In this document: positions 43,379 through 52,487 of the stretch, piece after piece | Layout of the letters: the number at the start of each line of letters is the position of its first letter | Numbering within the stretch: position 1 is the stretch's first letter | Assembly (NCBI GenBank): GCA_934293375.1 | Contig: CAKQYS010000009.1 | Coordinates: 1-64,000, forward strand | Reading direction: 5' to 3' | Length of the DNA stretch: 64,000 nucleotides | From: an uncultured Lachnospiraceae bacterium | GTDB taxonomy: Bacteria > Bacillota > Clostridia > Lachnospirales > Lachnospiraceae | Notes under the pieces: model-generated | The model's database searches: none | Told to the model about the DNA's origin: nothing | Seen by the model: only the letters and a program-made list of their open reading frames with translations | Program-made: the position numbers and the translations under genes

Positions 43379-45160
43379 CTATTCTGCTAATCGCACCTGC
43401 TTACCACTTTCAAGAGGCTTAGATGAATTCGTTACCACATTTTCATATGACTGGATCGCACCTGAAATTGCTGAATTCTGCTCATCAGATGCCTGCACAT
43501 CTACAGAAACCCGTTCTACTGTATAACGGTTTCCAAGCGGTGTTCCCTTCACATTTACAACCAGTACGAACTTACCCTGCGAATCCTCTCGGATCGCATT
43601 ATTCGGTACTACCGTATCATAATATCCACTCTTCTCCCCTGCCATGATCTGCAGCGAAGTACCCGGTGCAATATCTCCCTTAACATCAAATGTTACGATC
43701 ATACTCTGCTGTGGATTGGATGGATCGGCCTTCACACTCTTTACCGTTGCTGATACGCCATCCTCCCATATATTTTCAATCGTGGCTTCATCATCCACTC
43801 GCAGAAGCTTTGCCTGATCCTTTGTAATTGTTGCTTTTACCACATATCCACTCGATGCCAGCTGAATCTTTCCAATTGCAGCTCCTGCTTCCAGATTATC
43901 CCCAACCTTACAGTCGATCGAAGCCACGATTCCGGCTTCCTTCGCCTTTACTTCATTGATATCTGAACTGTTCTCTAACTGCGCAATCTTTTCCTTCTGC
44001 TTGGCAATATTCTCTTCCGCAGTCTTTCGATCCATAGCCGCTGTCTGTTCATTCAGTGCATCCTGTTCTTTCTTATCATCCAATGCCCGGATCAGACTAC
44101 TCAGATTCTTTTCTGCATCCTTCACTGCAGTCTTTGCTTCTTCCAATGTACCGCCTGCCGACAAATCCGTTACTACGGCTGATTTATCAGTCAGATCAGA
44201 CTGTGCTTTCGTCAGTGCCTTCTGATAGTCTGTCAGATTCGACTGGTATGTCTTCATGGTGGCGTTTTCCGTCTTAATATTATTCTGCAATGTCACCGTA
44301 GGCTCCAATGACTTGAGCAATGTCTTATCACTTGTCAATGACTTCTCTGCATCTGAAATTGCAGTCTGCTTATCACGGATCGCACGCTGCTTTTCCGTAA
44401 TCTCATCACTGCCCGCACCATTTTGCTGCAATGTCTTCAGATCTTCGTTCAGATCACTCAACTCCACCTTCAGGGCTGCCAATGTCTTCTCAGCCTCTGC
44501 AATCTGTGTAGAAAGCGCCTTATAGTCTCCGATATCTGCATAACTGTCCAACTGTGCCTGCAGCTTATCGATCTTCTTTTGCTGTGCATCGATCTGATCC
44601 TGTGTCGCATCCACCTTGCTCTGTGCTGCACTAACCGCCTTCTTTGCCGCCGATTCCTCTTTCTTTGCCTTCTTAAGCTTCTTATCAAGTGTCTTTAGCT
44701 TATCCTGTTTCTTAATTGCATCAGCCAGTGTTTCCTTGGCATCCTTGATACCAATATTATCTTCCTCGTAATCCGGAGCCGCTGTCAACAGGGATTTGGC
44801 ATAATCCAGTTCCATTGACTCCAAAGAATCCTTCGCCTCTTCCAGCTCCGTATTCTCCCCTTCCTCAAATTTCACAAGCACCTGTCCTGCCTTCACCTCA
44901 TCTCCGGCCTCTACAAGCACTTCCTTCACTACTCTTGAACCACTGACGGTAACATCGTAATCTGAGCTCGTCTCAAGATCACCCTGCACACGCACCTTAC
45001 TGGCAACCGTGCCCTCTGACACATATGTCGTTGCCACTTCCGGCAGAGAGTAGTTCATAATGGTATTTGAGAAAAATGTCAGTGCCAGCAATACCACTAA
45101 GAAAATAACCGCTACTCTCCGTATTAACTTTTTCCTGATTGAATCGTTTTCTTTTTTCAT
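43379..45160 (-). CDS. HlyD-family membrane fusion/adaptor protein
   Basis: This 593-residue protein has one N-terminal membrane segment (VAVIFLVVLLALTFFSN), a split biotinyl-lipoyl/barrel-sandwich domain (VKEVLVEAGDEVKAGQVLVKFEEG and EAGIVASIDCKVGDNLEAGAAIGKI) and an unusually long coiled-coil insertion of about 280 residues between the halves. A beta-barrel domain follows. It resembles MacA/HlyD adaptors of exporters. It lies between sugar-importer permeases and the MacB-like gene. Confidence 0.85.
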   Translation of the reverse strand: MKKENDSIRKKLIRRVAVIFLVVLLALTFFSNTIMNYSLPEVATTYVSEGTVASKVRVQGDLETSSDYDVTVSGSRVVKEVLVEAGDEVKAGQVLVKFEEGENTELEEAKDSLESMELDYAKSLLTAAPDYEEDNIGIKDAKETLADAIKKQDKLKTLDKKLKKAKKEESAAKKAVSAAQSKVDATQDQIDAQQKKIDKLQAQLDSYADIGDYKALSTQIAEAEKTLAALKVELSDLNEDLKTLQQNGAGSDEITEKQRAIRDKQTAISDAEKSLTSDKTLLKSLEPTVTLQNNIKTENATMKTYQSNLTDYQKALTKAQSDLTDKSAVVTDLSAGGTLEEAKTAVKDAEKNLSSLIRALDDKKEQDALNEQTAAMDRKTAEENIAKQKEKIAQLENSSDINEVKAKEAGIVASIDCKVGDNLEAGAAIGKIQLASSGYVVKATITKDQAKLLRVDDEATIENIWEDGVSATVKSVKADPSNPQQSMIVTFDVKGDIAPGTSLQIMAGEKSGYYDTVVPNNAIREDSQGKFVLVVNVKGTPLGNRYTVERVSVDVQASDEQNSAISGAIQSYENVVTNSSKPLESGKQVRLAE

Positions 45161-45169
45161 CCCGATACC

Positions 45170-46180
45170 CTATCCTTTCACACTTCCTTGATATGTAATT
45201 CCATCTACCAGATATTCTTCTCCATATAAGAAGATCAATATGGTCGGCACCATGTAAATCGTGGCCACTGCAAATGCAATACCAACCTCACCTGTATTGA
45301 TCTGCGACAGGAACACCGATAACGGATGTTTATCTGTATCCGACAACAGGATCAATGGCTGTTCAACCATATTCCAATAATCTATAAATACCAGAATCGC
45401 AACAGATGCGATCGGTCCCTTACATAAAGGGATACATATCTTTGTAAAAATCTGCCATTCATTTGCACCATCAAGCTTTGCTGCCTCGATCAGTGATTCC
45501 GGAATTCTCCGCATATATTTTGTCAACAGATACACACTGAACGGAGCAAATATACCCGGCAGGATAATAGAGCTTCTTGTATTCAGAATCCCCAGCCAGT
45601 CAGACACCAGATAATTCGGTACCAGTGATACCTGATATGGCATCAGCATCAATATAATATATGCAAAAAAGATCAATTCCTTAAACCGTCCCCGGTATCT
45701 CGTAAAGCTGTACGCCGCACCCAGTGCGATCAGAATCTGGAAAATTACGATCGGCACAGTCAATATTACGGAATTCCAGAATTTGATCAGATATTCCGGA
45801 CTCTTGAACAACACAGTCACATACTGGGAAAAATCCACCATATCCGGTATAAACTTCAGATTTACCGTCTCCGAAATATAATCCGACGATCTTCCGTTCT
45901 GCTGTTGTTCCTGATACTGTTTGAAGATCACACCATAGTTCGTATTGATCTCCGAAGATGACATAAACGAATTTGCAAATGTCAGCACCGTAGGGATCAG
46001 AAAAGAAAACGAAAACATAAATGCGATCACAAGCATTATGAGCTTCTTTCCCAGGCTGTCACCCTTCTTGTGCAGTTTCTTCTGTCTGCGTGGTTTTCTC
46101 TTTTTTTGCTTCAGGCTGGCATCTTCCACGCTGTCTGCCATCCCATCTGCCACTGCAGGAATCATATTCTCATCTGACAT
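45170..46180 (-). CDS. Carbohydrate ABC transporter permease (MalG type)
   Basis: This 336-residue protein has a charged N-terminal extension (about 50 residues, KQKKRKPRRQKKLHKKGD), six membrane segments and the EAA loop EAAKLDGANEWQIFTKICIPL (about 233-253) that docks on the ATPase. Between segments 1 and 2 is a long extracytoplasmic loop. It abuts the MalF-type gene at 46180. Confidence 0.9.
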   Translation of the reverse strand: MSDENMIPAVADGMADSVEDASLKQKKRKPRRQKKLHKKGDSLGKKLIMLVIAFMFSFSFLIPTVLTFANSFMSSSEINTNYGVIFKQYQEQQQNGRSSDYISETVNLKFIPDMVDFSQYVTVLFKSPEYLIKFWNSVILTVPIVIFQILIALGAAYSFTRYRGRFKELIFFAYIILMLMPYQVSLVPNYLVSDWLGILNTRSSIILPGIFAPFSVYLLTKYMRRIPESLIEAAKLDGANEWQIFTKICIPLCKGPIASVAILVFIDYWNMVEQPLILLSDTDKHPLSVFLSQINTGEVGIAFAVATIYMVPTILIFLYGEEYLVDGITYQGSVKG

Positions 46181-47091
46181 CAGCCTTCCACATCCTTTCC
46201 AAACTTATCTTCTACCAGGAACAATGCACCGATCACGATACACATGACGATCGCCATCAATATCGCCGCCGAAGCCAGTTTCTGATAATTCAATGACTTA
46301 AATGTATTGTTCATGAAATGCTGTAGCATATACAGCGAATCATATGGATAATCGCCGGTCAACAGATAAATCTCTCTGAAGACTTTAAATGAATTGATAA
46401 GCGACATGATCGCCACAAACAAGATCGTAGAAGACAAGTAACGGATCTTGATATATTTGAACTTCTGCCAGGCAGAAGCCCCATCTAATGTCGCTACTTC
46501 CAACACATCCTGCGGGATCGCATTCAACGCCGCCATAAACAGAATCATGTTATATCCCAGATTCTTCCACAAGAACAAAATAACGATCACGATCTGACTA
46601 TACGATGACTTAAACCAGTCGATCGATGTCCCGCCAAGATTCTTGATAAACTCGTTGATAACTCCATGGTAATCAAACAGCACCTGCCATATCAATACGA
46701 TCGATGCGACCGGAACCATCATCGGACTTAAGAAAAATGTTCTAAACTGACTCTTCATCGGAATGTTCTGTTCCATCAGGATCGCCATCCCCAGCGACAA
46801 CAGCACCGCTAACGGTACTGCCACCGCAGAGAACGTGGCTGTATTTTTCGCAGCCTGCTGGAATGCAGAATTCTCCAGAATTGCTTTAAAATTATCCAAT
46901 CCTACAAATGCCTGATTCACCGGATTATCAATCATCGAATAATAAATTATGACACAAAATGGAAGCACGAAAAACAACATAACACCGAAGAAACTAGGTG
47001 ATAAGAACAAAGCTGAGTTCATTCTGTCCCGTCTGCTCATCTTGTGTGGTTTGTATTTCAATTCTCCCTTCTTTGTTTGCTGCTTCGGCAT
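46180..47091 (-). CDS. Carbohydrate ABC transporter permease (MalF type)
   Basis: This 303-residue protein has six membrane segments and the EAA loop EVATLDGASAWQKFKYIKIRYL (about 202-223). The N-terminus is short and basic (RRDRMNSALFLSPSFFGVML). It shares its stop/start region with the downstream MalG-type gene and follows the solute-binding protein gene by 45 bases. No ATPase lies in the cluster. Confidence 0.92.
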   Translation of the reverse strand: MPKQQTKKGELKYKPHKMSRRDRMNSALFLSPSFFGVMLFFVLPFCVIIYYSMIDNPVNQAFVGLDNFKAILENSAFQQAAKNTATFSAVAVPLAVLLSLGMAILMEQNIPMKSQFRTFFLSPMMVPVASIVLIWQVLFDYHGVINEFIKNLGGTSIDWFKSSYSQIVIVILFLWKNLGYNMILFMAALNAIPQDVLEVATLDGASAWQKFKYIKIRYLSSTILFVAIMSLINSFKVFREIYLLTGDYPYDSLYMLQHFMNNTFKSLNYQKLASAAILMAIVMCIVIGALFLVEDKFGKDVEG

Positions 47092-47136
47092 GCTTACGCC
47101 TCCTATCCAATACCTTCTGTCTTTGCCTGTTAAAGA

Positions 47137-49494
47137 TTAACGGTTCTCATTCACATATGTAGATACTCTGTTCTGAATCACCTTACATACATCATCTACA
47201 CTCTTATCATCTGCAAAGTATGCTGCAACCTCTTCTGAAAAAATATTCATCAGCTTGCTATCCATCTGATATGCACGCGTTGCATGATTTAACACATCCT
47301 CAAATACCTTGATCTCATCATCAGATAATGGTCCGATATGAACCTCGAGATCATCATATCCATACGAGGAATCCATTGGTTCTACTTTCTTTCCAAACTC
47401 ATCTACATAAGACTCTGTTGTTGTCTGTTCCTTCTTATACATCTCGTATGCATCCTGACGGGTCGGAATTCCGTAATAAGTATGCTGTGCCTGATATTCT
47501 TTGGTCATTAATGACTTTAAAAATTCCCACGCTCCCTCCTTGTTCTGGGACTTTGCGGAAATGGAATACATACCATTAAAAGCAAGATATGTACCATTAC
47601 CATCCTTACATGGATAACCAATAAAACATGCCTTATCATTAAACATCTTATTGATCATAACTGTTGACTGCATATCCAGCGTCTGCTCTGATAAGTACAC
47701 CTTACCTTCTCGGATCTGCTTAGGTAAAGAATCCGAGTGATCGAGCTCATAATCATCCGGTTTTCCGTATTCCTTACAATACTCAAGAATTGCCTTTATC
47801 TCAGGAGAATCAAACTGGCACTCACCTGTACTCCAGTCTACATAATCAGACATACAGGAACCCACCAATGTATAGAACAGAGTTGATCTATATGGATATG
47901 AAAATGCATCTGACTTTCCTTTTTCTTTATTTGCAAGATCCAAAAACTCCTGTACCGTCCAACCTGTCTTTGTACCTACAATATCACTGTTTCCTACAAT
48001 GGTACTGATGGATGCTGAAGGTGACACATAATAGAACTTGCCATCTGTCTGCATCGCCTCTGCAACCGATCCGATCAGGTCCTTGTCAAGTCCTTCTTTT
48101 TCAAAATATGATGTCAGATCCTCAAGAACACCCTTGTTCACATATTCTCCCAGCGGCAGATCACTCATATAGATGATATCCGGAATATTACCGGCTACTA
48201 TATCTGCTGCAAACTGCTGTTGTGGATCCTCCGAGTTTGAATAATCCTTGATGTTGATCGCATATTTGTCATTCACCTTATTAAATGCAATGACCGCTTC
48301 CTTGATGTTCTCATCAATATAGGTTCCTCCAAGCTGCAGCGTAATCTTATCTGATACCTCTGATGGATCCACCTTAGCATATCGATTTAATGACATATTA
48401 CCCTGTGAGTCATATTCAGTTGCTACAAAACTACCATCCGACAAAGCCACCATAGCATTCATATTCTGTCCATTCATATTGGATGCCACAAAGTCAAGAA
48501 GCTTATCAGCCTTCTGCTCCTTCATCTTATATCCATACAGAGAAGTCGAATCCTTATAATAGAAATCATAATCCCCTGCACCACTTATCAGGGAGTCCTG
48601 CCCTTGGAAATATGAAAGCTCCACCTTGTATGTATCACCAAATGTTCCGTTTTGCGTATCCAGCACCTTGATCTGTGCTTCTGCCTTATCAGATCCTGAA
48701 GTCGTTGAAATACCACATACAATCGAACCATCCTTCGTCTTTGCTACACAGTCTATGTAATCATCGGATTTCACATTTTTTTGCTTCTTACCTTCACTGT
48801 CAAATATTGTTGCTTCCTGATCTGTAAACACGATCACATTTCCCTGTGCATCCAGAAATGCACTGGAAACATTAGTGGAATCATTGAGTCCGAGATCTTT
48901 TGAAACATCCTGCTTCATAAGTTCTTTTCCGTCCGGATCTGCCTTGACCAGATATGCATTGGATGTACCGGTATCACTATACTGGATCACCAGATATGTC
49001 ACATTGCCATCCTCGCCCGGCAGTATCGTGTTGATGTATTGATTCTCTGCTACCTCCGGCACCTGAATTTCCTTAGCGTTGCCACCGTCTGCATCGCATT
49101 CATACAAATGATATACCGGTGTTCCATCCTCAATCTCCTCTGTTGTATCCTGTGAACGATCAACATTGCCGGCTGCTTCGCCCGTCGTATCCTCTGCTGT
49201 CGTATCCTCTGCTGTCGTATTCTCCTGCGTTGCTTCAGTTGTATCATCCTCTGTACTCTCATCCCACTCATAGGCATATAAATACAGCTTATCATTCGCC
49301 GCATATATGTTAGTCACACTACCCTGCATCCCATCTATGGAAATCGGAGTTCCCTGATACACATAATTCTTGGTATCCTCCTGCTTCTTTGTGTCCTTGG
49401 ATCCATCGCTCTTCTTACCACATCCGGCCATTGACATTGTCATAACCACCGCCAAGCCAAATGCTGCAGAACGCTTCCATATACTGTTTCTCAT
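47137..49494 (-). CDS. Large lipoprotein with SBP domain and extra N-terminal half
   Basis: This 785-residue protein has a lipobox (TMSMAGC), a Thr/Asp/Glu-rich linker (about 78-125) and then about 240 residues of short repeated strand patterns (LYAYEWD..., VVYLVIQYSD..., VIVFTDQEATIFD...). These look like a beta-propeller. The C-terminal 430 residues form an extracellular sugar-binding domain (AVIAFNKVNDKYAINIKDYSN, AADIVAGNIPDIIYMSDLPLG). Normal sugar-binding proteins are about 430 residues, so this is a fusion. The DNA of the linker has 15-bp near-repeats (about 49188-49225). Confidence 0.8.
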   Translation of the reverse strand: MRNSIWKRSAAFGLAVVMTMSMAGCGKKSDGSKDTKKQEDTKNYVYQGTPISIDGMQGSVTNIYAANDKLYLYAYEWDESTEDDTTEATQENTTAEDTTAEDTTGEAAGNVDRSQDTTEEIEDGTPVYHLYECDADGGNAKEIQVPEVAENQYINTILPGEDGNVTYLVIQYSDTGTSNAYLVKADPDGKELMKQDVSKDLGLNDSTNVSSAFLDAQGNVIVFTDQEATIFDSEGKKQKNVKSDDYIDCVAKTKDGSIVCGISTTSGSDKAEAQIKVLDTQNGTFGDTYKVELSYFQGQDSLISGAGDYDFYYKDSTSLYGYKMKEQKADKLLDFVASNMNGQNMNAMVALSDGSFVATEYDSQGNMSLNRYAKVDPSEVSDKITLQLGGTYIDENIKEAVIAFNKVNDKYAINIKDYSNSEDPQQQFAADIVAGNIPDIIYMSDLPLGEYVNKGVLEDLTSYFEKEGLDKDLIGSVAEAMQTDGKFYYVSPSASISTIVGNSDIVGTKTGWTVQEFLDLANKEKGKSDAFSYPYRSTLFYTLVGSCMSDYVDWSTGECQFDSPEIKAILEYCKEYGKPDDYELDHSDSLPKQIREGKVYLSEQTLDMQSTVMINKMFNDKACFIGYPCKDGNGTYLAFNGMYSISAKSQNKEGAWEFLKSLMTKEYQAQHTYYGIPTRQDAYEMYKKEQTTTESYVDEFGKKVEPMDSSYGYDDLEVHIGPLSDDEIKVFEDVLNHATRAYQMDSKLMNIFSEEVAAYFADDKSVDDVCKVIQNRVSTYVNENR

Positions 49495-49699
49495 TCTAAT
49501 CCACCCTTCTATTTCTCTATTGTGAAGTACACCCGTTAAACCGGTGTTTTCGTGTTTCTTACTTCAGATTCAGTATATCATATCCTGTTTGCAATTGTTA
49601 TTAAACATATCTTACAATTCCCCGGTGCTTCTGTAAGTTTTTCTTAAGATTCATATTTCCGCTCATTATATCACAGTTTTTTTATAAATGTGCAAATTT

Positions 49700-49739
49700 G
49701 GTGTGAACGGTCATTTTTAGGGTGTGAACGGTCATTTTA
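49700..49739. promoter_or_regulatory. Two 19-bp direct repeats, 21-bp period
   Basis: GGTGTGAACGGTCATTTTT (49700) and GGTGTGAACGGTCATTTTA (49721) start 21 bases apart, two helical turns. They lie about 200 bases upstream of the 785-residue SBP gene and just past the terminator of the paralogous gene. A pair of regulator sites on the same face of DNA is likely. Confidence 0.55.
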
Positions 49740-49743
49740 TTCC

Positions 49744-49772
49744 AAAAAAAGACCGCATACAGCGTATGCGGC
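49744..49772 (-). terminator. Terminator after the second SBP gene
   Basis: CCGCATAC and GTATGCGG form an 8-bp stem with a 3-base loop. On the minus strand it is followed by seven T. It separates the two SBP transcripts, at least in part. Confidence 0.8.
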
Positions 49773-49790
49773 CCTAAAATTTATGCTGTT

Positions 49791-52256
49791 TTATCTATTT
49801 TCATTCACATAAGTTGATATCCTGTTCTGAATAATCTTACATACATCCTCAACTGTCTTATCTCCCGAGAAATATGCAGCCGCCTCTTCTGTAATAATAT
49901 CCGTCAGCTGATAATCTGTCTGGTTTACCTTTGTGGTATTGTTGAGTACATCCTCAAATAATTTCACATCTTCATCTGACAATGGTCCAATCGTAATCTC
50001 TGAATCTTCATACTGATAATGACTATCTAATGGTTCCACTTCTTTGCCAAATTCATCTGTGTATTTCTTTGTAGCTGTGCGCTCCTTCTTGTACATCTCA
50101 TATGCGTCCTTGCGTGTCGGGATGCCATACCATGAATGCTGTGCCTCATATTTCTTGCTCATCAGGGATGACAGGAAATCCCATGCCGCATCCTTATTCT
50201 CTGATTTAGATGACATGGAGAACATACTGTTCATATAGAAATATGCACCATTGCCGGAACCATCGCCACTTGGATAACCGATAAAGCACTGCTTACCGTT
50301 AAACAGCTTCTTTGTCAATGCCGCCGTTTCCATATCCAGTGTCAGATCCTCCAGGAAAGCTTTGCCCTGACGGATTGCAGTATCTGCAGAGGTATAATCC
50401 TTGAAATCATAATCGTCCTCTGCACCATTTTCCTTACAGAACTCCAATGCCTCCTGAAATTCTTTCGAGTCAAAATTACATTTTCCGGTATTCCAATCCA
50501 CATAATCCGTCATACATGCATAGATCAGAGTATAGATCAAAGAGCTTCTGTATGCCTGATAAAACGGAACAGATTTTCCCTTTTGTTCTTTTGTAATCTT
50601 GATCAGATCTGACACACTCCATCCAGGCTTCGCACCTACAATTTCACTGTTACCCGCCATTGTATTCAATGCCACAAATGGACTCACATAATAATACTTG
50701 CCGTCTGTCTTCATTGCCTCTGAGATTGATGGAATCAGATCCTGATCCAACTTATCTTTCTCAAAATACGGTGTCAGATCCTCTAATAAGCCCTTACTGA
50801 TATACTGGCCAACCGGGAAGTCACTCATACTGATAATATCTGGTATGTTACCAGCCACAATATCCGCAGCGAACTTCTGTGTCGGATCATCAGCATCCGA
50901 ATACTCCTTAATTGTGATCTTATACTTATCACTTTGCTTGTTATATTCAATCACCGCCTGCTTGATGTCTTCACCGATATAGGTACCACCAAGTGTCAGC
51001 ATTACTTTGTCCTTAATTGTGGATGGGTCAACCTTGGTATATCGGTTAAAAGAAATAGCACCGGCAGTCTCTCCCTTACCCATACCATAATCTCCTGCCA
51101 AAAAGCTTCCATCTGACATAGATATCAGATAACCCACATTCTGAGCATTGATATCAGATGCTACAAAATCCAGAATTTTCCGGGATTTCTTATCCGCCAT
51201 GGAATAGCCGTAAATCGCAGAAGCATCCCGATAATAAAAATCATAATCTCCATTGCCCTGCATCAAAGAACCCGTACCGTAAAAATATGATATATCAAGC
51301 TTGTACTGATCAGTAAAAGCCATCTTTTCCATATCAAGAACCTGTACGACCGGTCCTCCCTCTTCGGAATAACCGCATAACACCTTACCATCCTTAGCCA
51401 CTGCAGTACACTCAAGATACTGATCAGCCTTCGCTTCTCCCTTTTTCTTACCATCCTTGTCAAATACAACAACCCGGGAATCCATCACAACAATGACATT
51501 GTTATCCTGATCCAGCATAGCAGAAGATGGGCTGGATGACTCATCCATACCAAGATCTTTCGTAATATCTACATTGTAGATCTCTTTTCCATCTGCACCT
51601 GTCTTTAACAGAGAGATTGTAGCATTTCCCGATGTATCGCTGTACTCTGTGATCATAAAGAGCATATTCCCATCTGTATCTACCATCCATGCATTTACCC
51701 ACTGTGAGTCCTTCATCTCCGGAGCTGTCAACTCCTCCAATCCGCTTCCATCGGATACATTACACTTGTAATAATGATAAATGGTCGTATCACCGCTTCC
51801 CTCTGCCGGCATATCAATCGCCATACCATCATCCGCTGTATAGTCTCCGTCTACATCTGATGAAGCATTGTCGGATGTGTCATCCTCGGTTGTGTTGTCA
51901 CCCGTACTGTCCTCTGTTGCATCCTCACCATCCACAGCCTCTGTGCTATCTTCCGTCTCCTTGTCGCTCTTGACTCTCGGCCGCATAGAAGAATCGATCG
52001 CATCCTGAAAACCATCTTCCGATGCCATATACTCATATGTACTAAAATACAAGGTATCTCCTATTACAAAAGCATTCGATGCCGATCCCTTTGCATCCGC
52101 CAATTCAATCGGTGTTGCAGAATACACAAAATTTTTGGTATCTTCCTGCTTCTTGCCTCCGGAGTTCTCACCTTTTTTGCCGCAGCCCATCATGGAGCAT
52201 GCCATGACAACCGCCAATCCTACAGCTGTTGCCTGTCTTAACCTCTTACCTCTCAT
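49791..52256 (-). CDS. Second large lipoprotein with SBP domain (paralogue)
   Basis: The start at 52256 follows AGGAGGAATGGAT; longer frames lack a ribosome site. About 821 residues. It has a lipobox (MACSMMGC), an acidic Asp/Thr/Ser linker (about 75-145), a propeller-like middle part and a C-terminal SBP domain (AVIEYNKQSDKYKITIKEYSD, AADIVAGNIPDIISMSDFPVG). The C-terminal half is close to the protein at 47137-49494, and both end in the same motif (RISTYVNENR / RVSTYVNENR). A gene duplication is clear. The two may offer different sugars to the same permeases. Confidence 0.8.
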   Translation of the reverse strand: MRGKRLRQATAVGLAVVMACSMMGCGKKGENSGGKKQEDTKNFVYSATPIELADAKGSASNAFVIGDTLYFSTYEYMASEDGFQDAIDSSMRPRVKSDKETEDSTEAVDGEDATEDSTGDNTTEDDTSDNASSDVDGDYTADDGMAIDMPAEGSGDTTIYHYYKCNVSDGSGLEELTAPEMKDSQWVNAWMVDTDGNMLFMITEYSDTSGNATISLLKTGADGKEIYNVDITKDLGMDESSSPSSAMLDQDNNVIVVMDSRVVVFDKDGKKKGEAKADQYLECTAVAKDGKVLCGYSEEGGPVVQVLDMEKMAFTDQYKLDISYFYGTGSLMQGNGDYDFYYRDASAIYGYSMADKKSRKILDFVASDINAQNVGYLISMSDGSFLAGDYGMGKGETAGAISFNRYTKVDPSTIKDKVMLTLGGTYIGEDIKQAVIEYNKQSDKYKITIKEYSDADDPTQKFAADIVAGNIPDIISMSDFPVGQYISKGLLEDLTPYFEKDKLDQDLIPSISEAMKTDGKYYYVSPFVALNTMAGNSEIVGAKPGWSVSDLIKITKEQKGKSVPFYQAYRSSLIYTLIYACMTDYVDWNTGKCNFDSKEFQEALEFCKENGAEDDYDFKDYTSADTAIRQGKAFLEDLTLDMETAALTKKLFNGKQCFIGYPSGDGSGNGAYFYMNSMFSMSSKSENKDAAWDFLSSLMSKKYEAQHSWYGIPTRKDAYEMYKKERTATKKYTDEFGKEVEPLDSHYQYEDSEITIGPLSDEDVKLFEDVLNNTTKVNQTDYQLTDIITEEAAAYFSGDKTVEDVCKIIQNRISTYVNENR

Positions 52257-52429
52257 ATCCATTCCTCCTGTCTTTGTATGCAGAACTATGCACATCAATT
52301 CCGTAATCAGGAAACTCCCTTTCACTACTAAACAGTATAGCACACTGCTATTTATTTTATTATTAAGTATCTCTTACAATTCCTCGTAAAAACAAGGGCA
52401 AATCATAAGATTTCCTAACGAACACACAA

Positions 52430-52470
52430 AAGAGGAAAGATCCGTTCAGCAATCCGGATCTCTCCCCTTC
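52430..52470 (-). terminator. Terminator of clpB
   Basis: AGATCCG and CGGATCT pair around a 10-base loop, extended by GAGG/CCCC-type pairs. On the minus strand the stem is followed by TTTCCTCTTTTG. Confidence 0.65.
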
Positions 52471-52487
52471 ATGGTATTCATACAATA

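Noticed and set aside
49188..49225. Short CRISPR-like array
   Set aside because: The 15-bp near-repeats encode the Thr/Asp-rich linker of the SBP lipoprotein, and there are no unique spacers.
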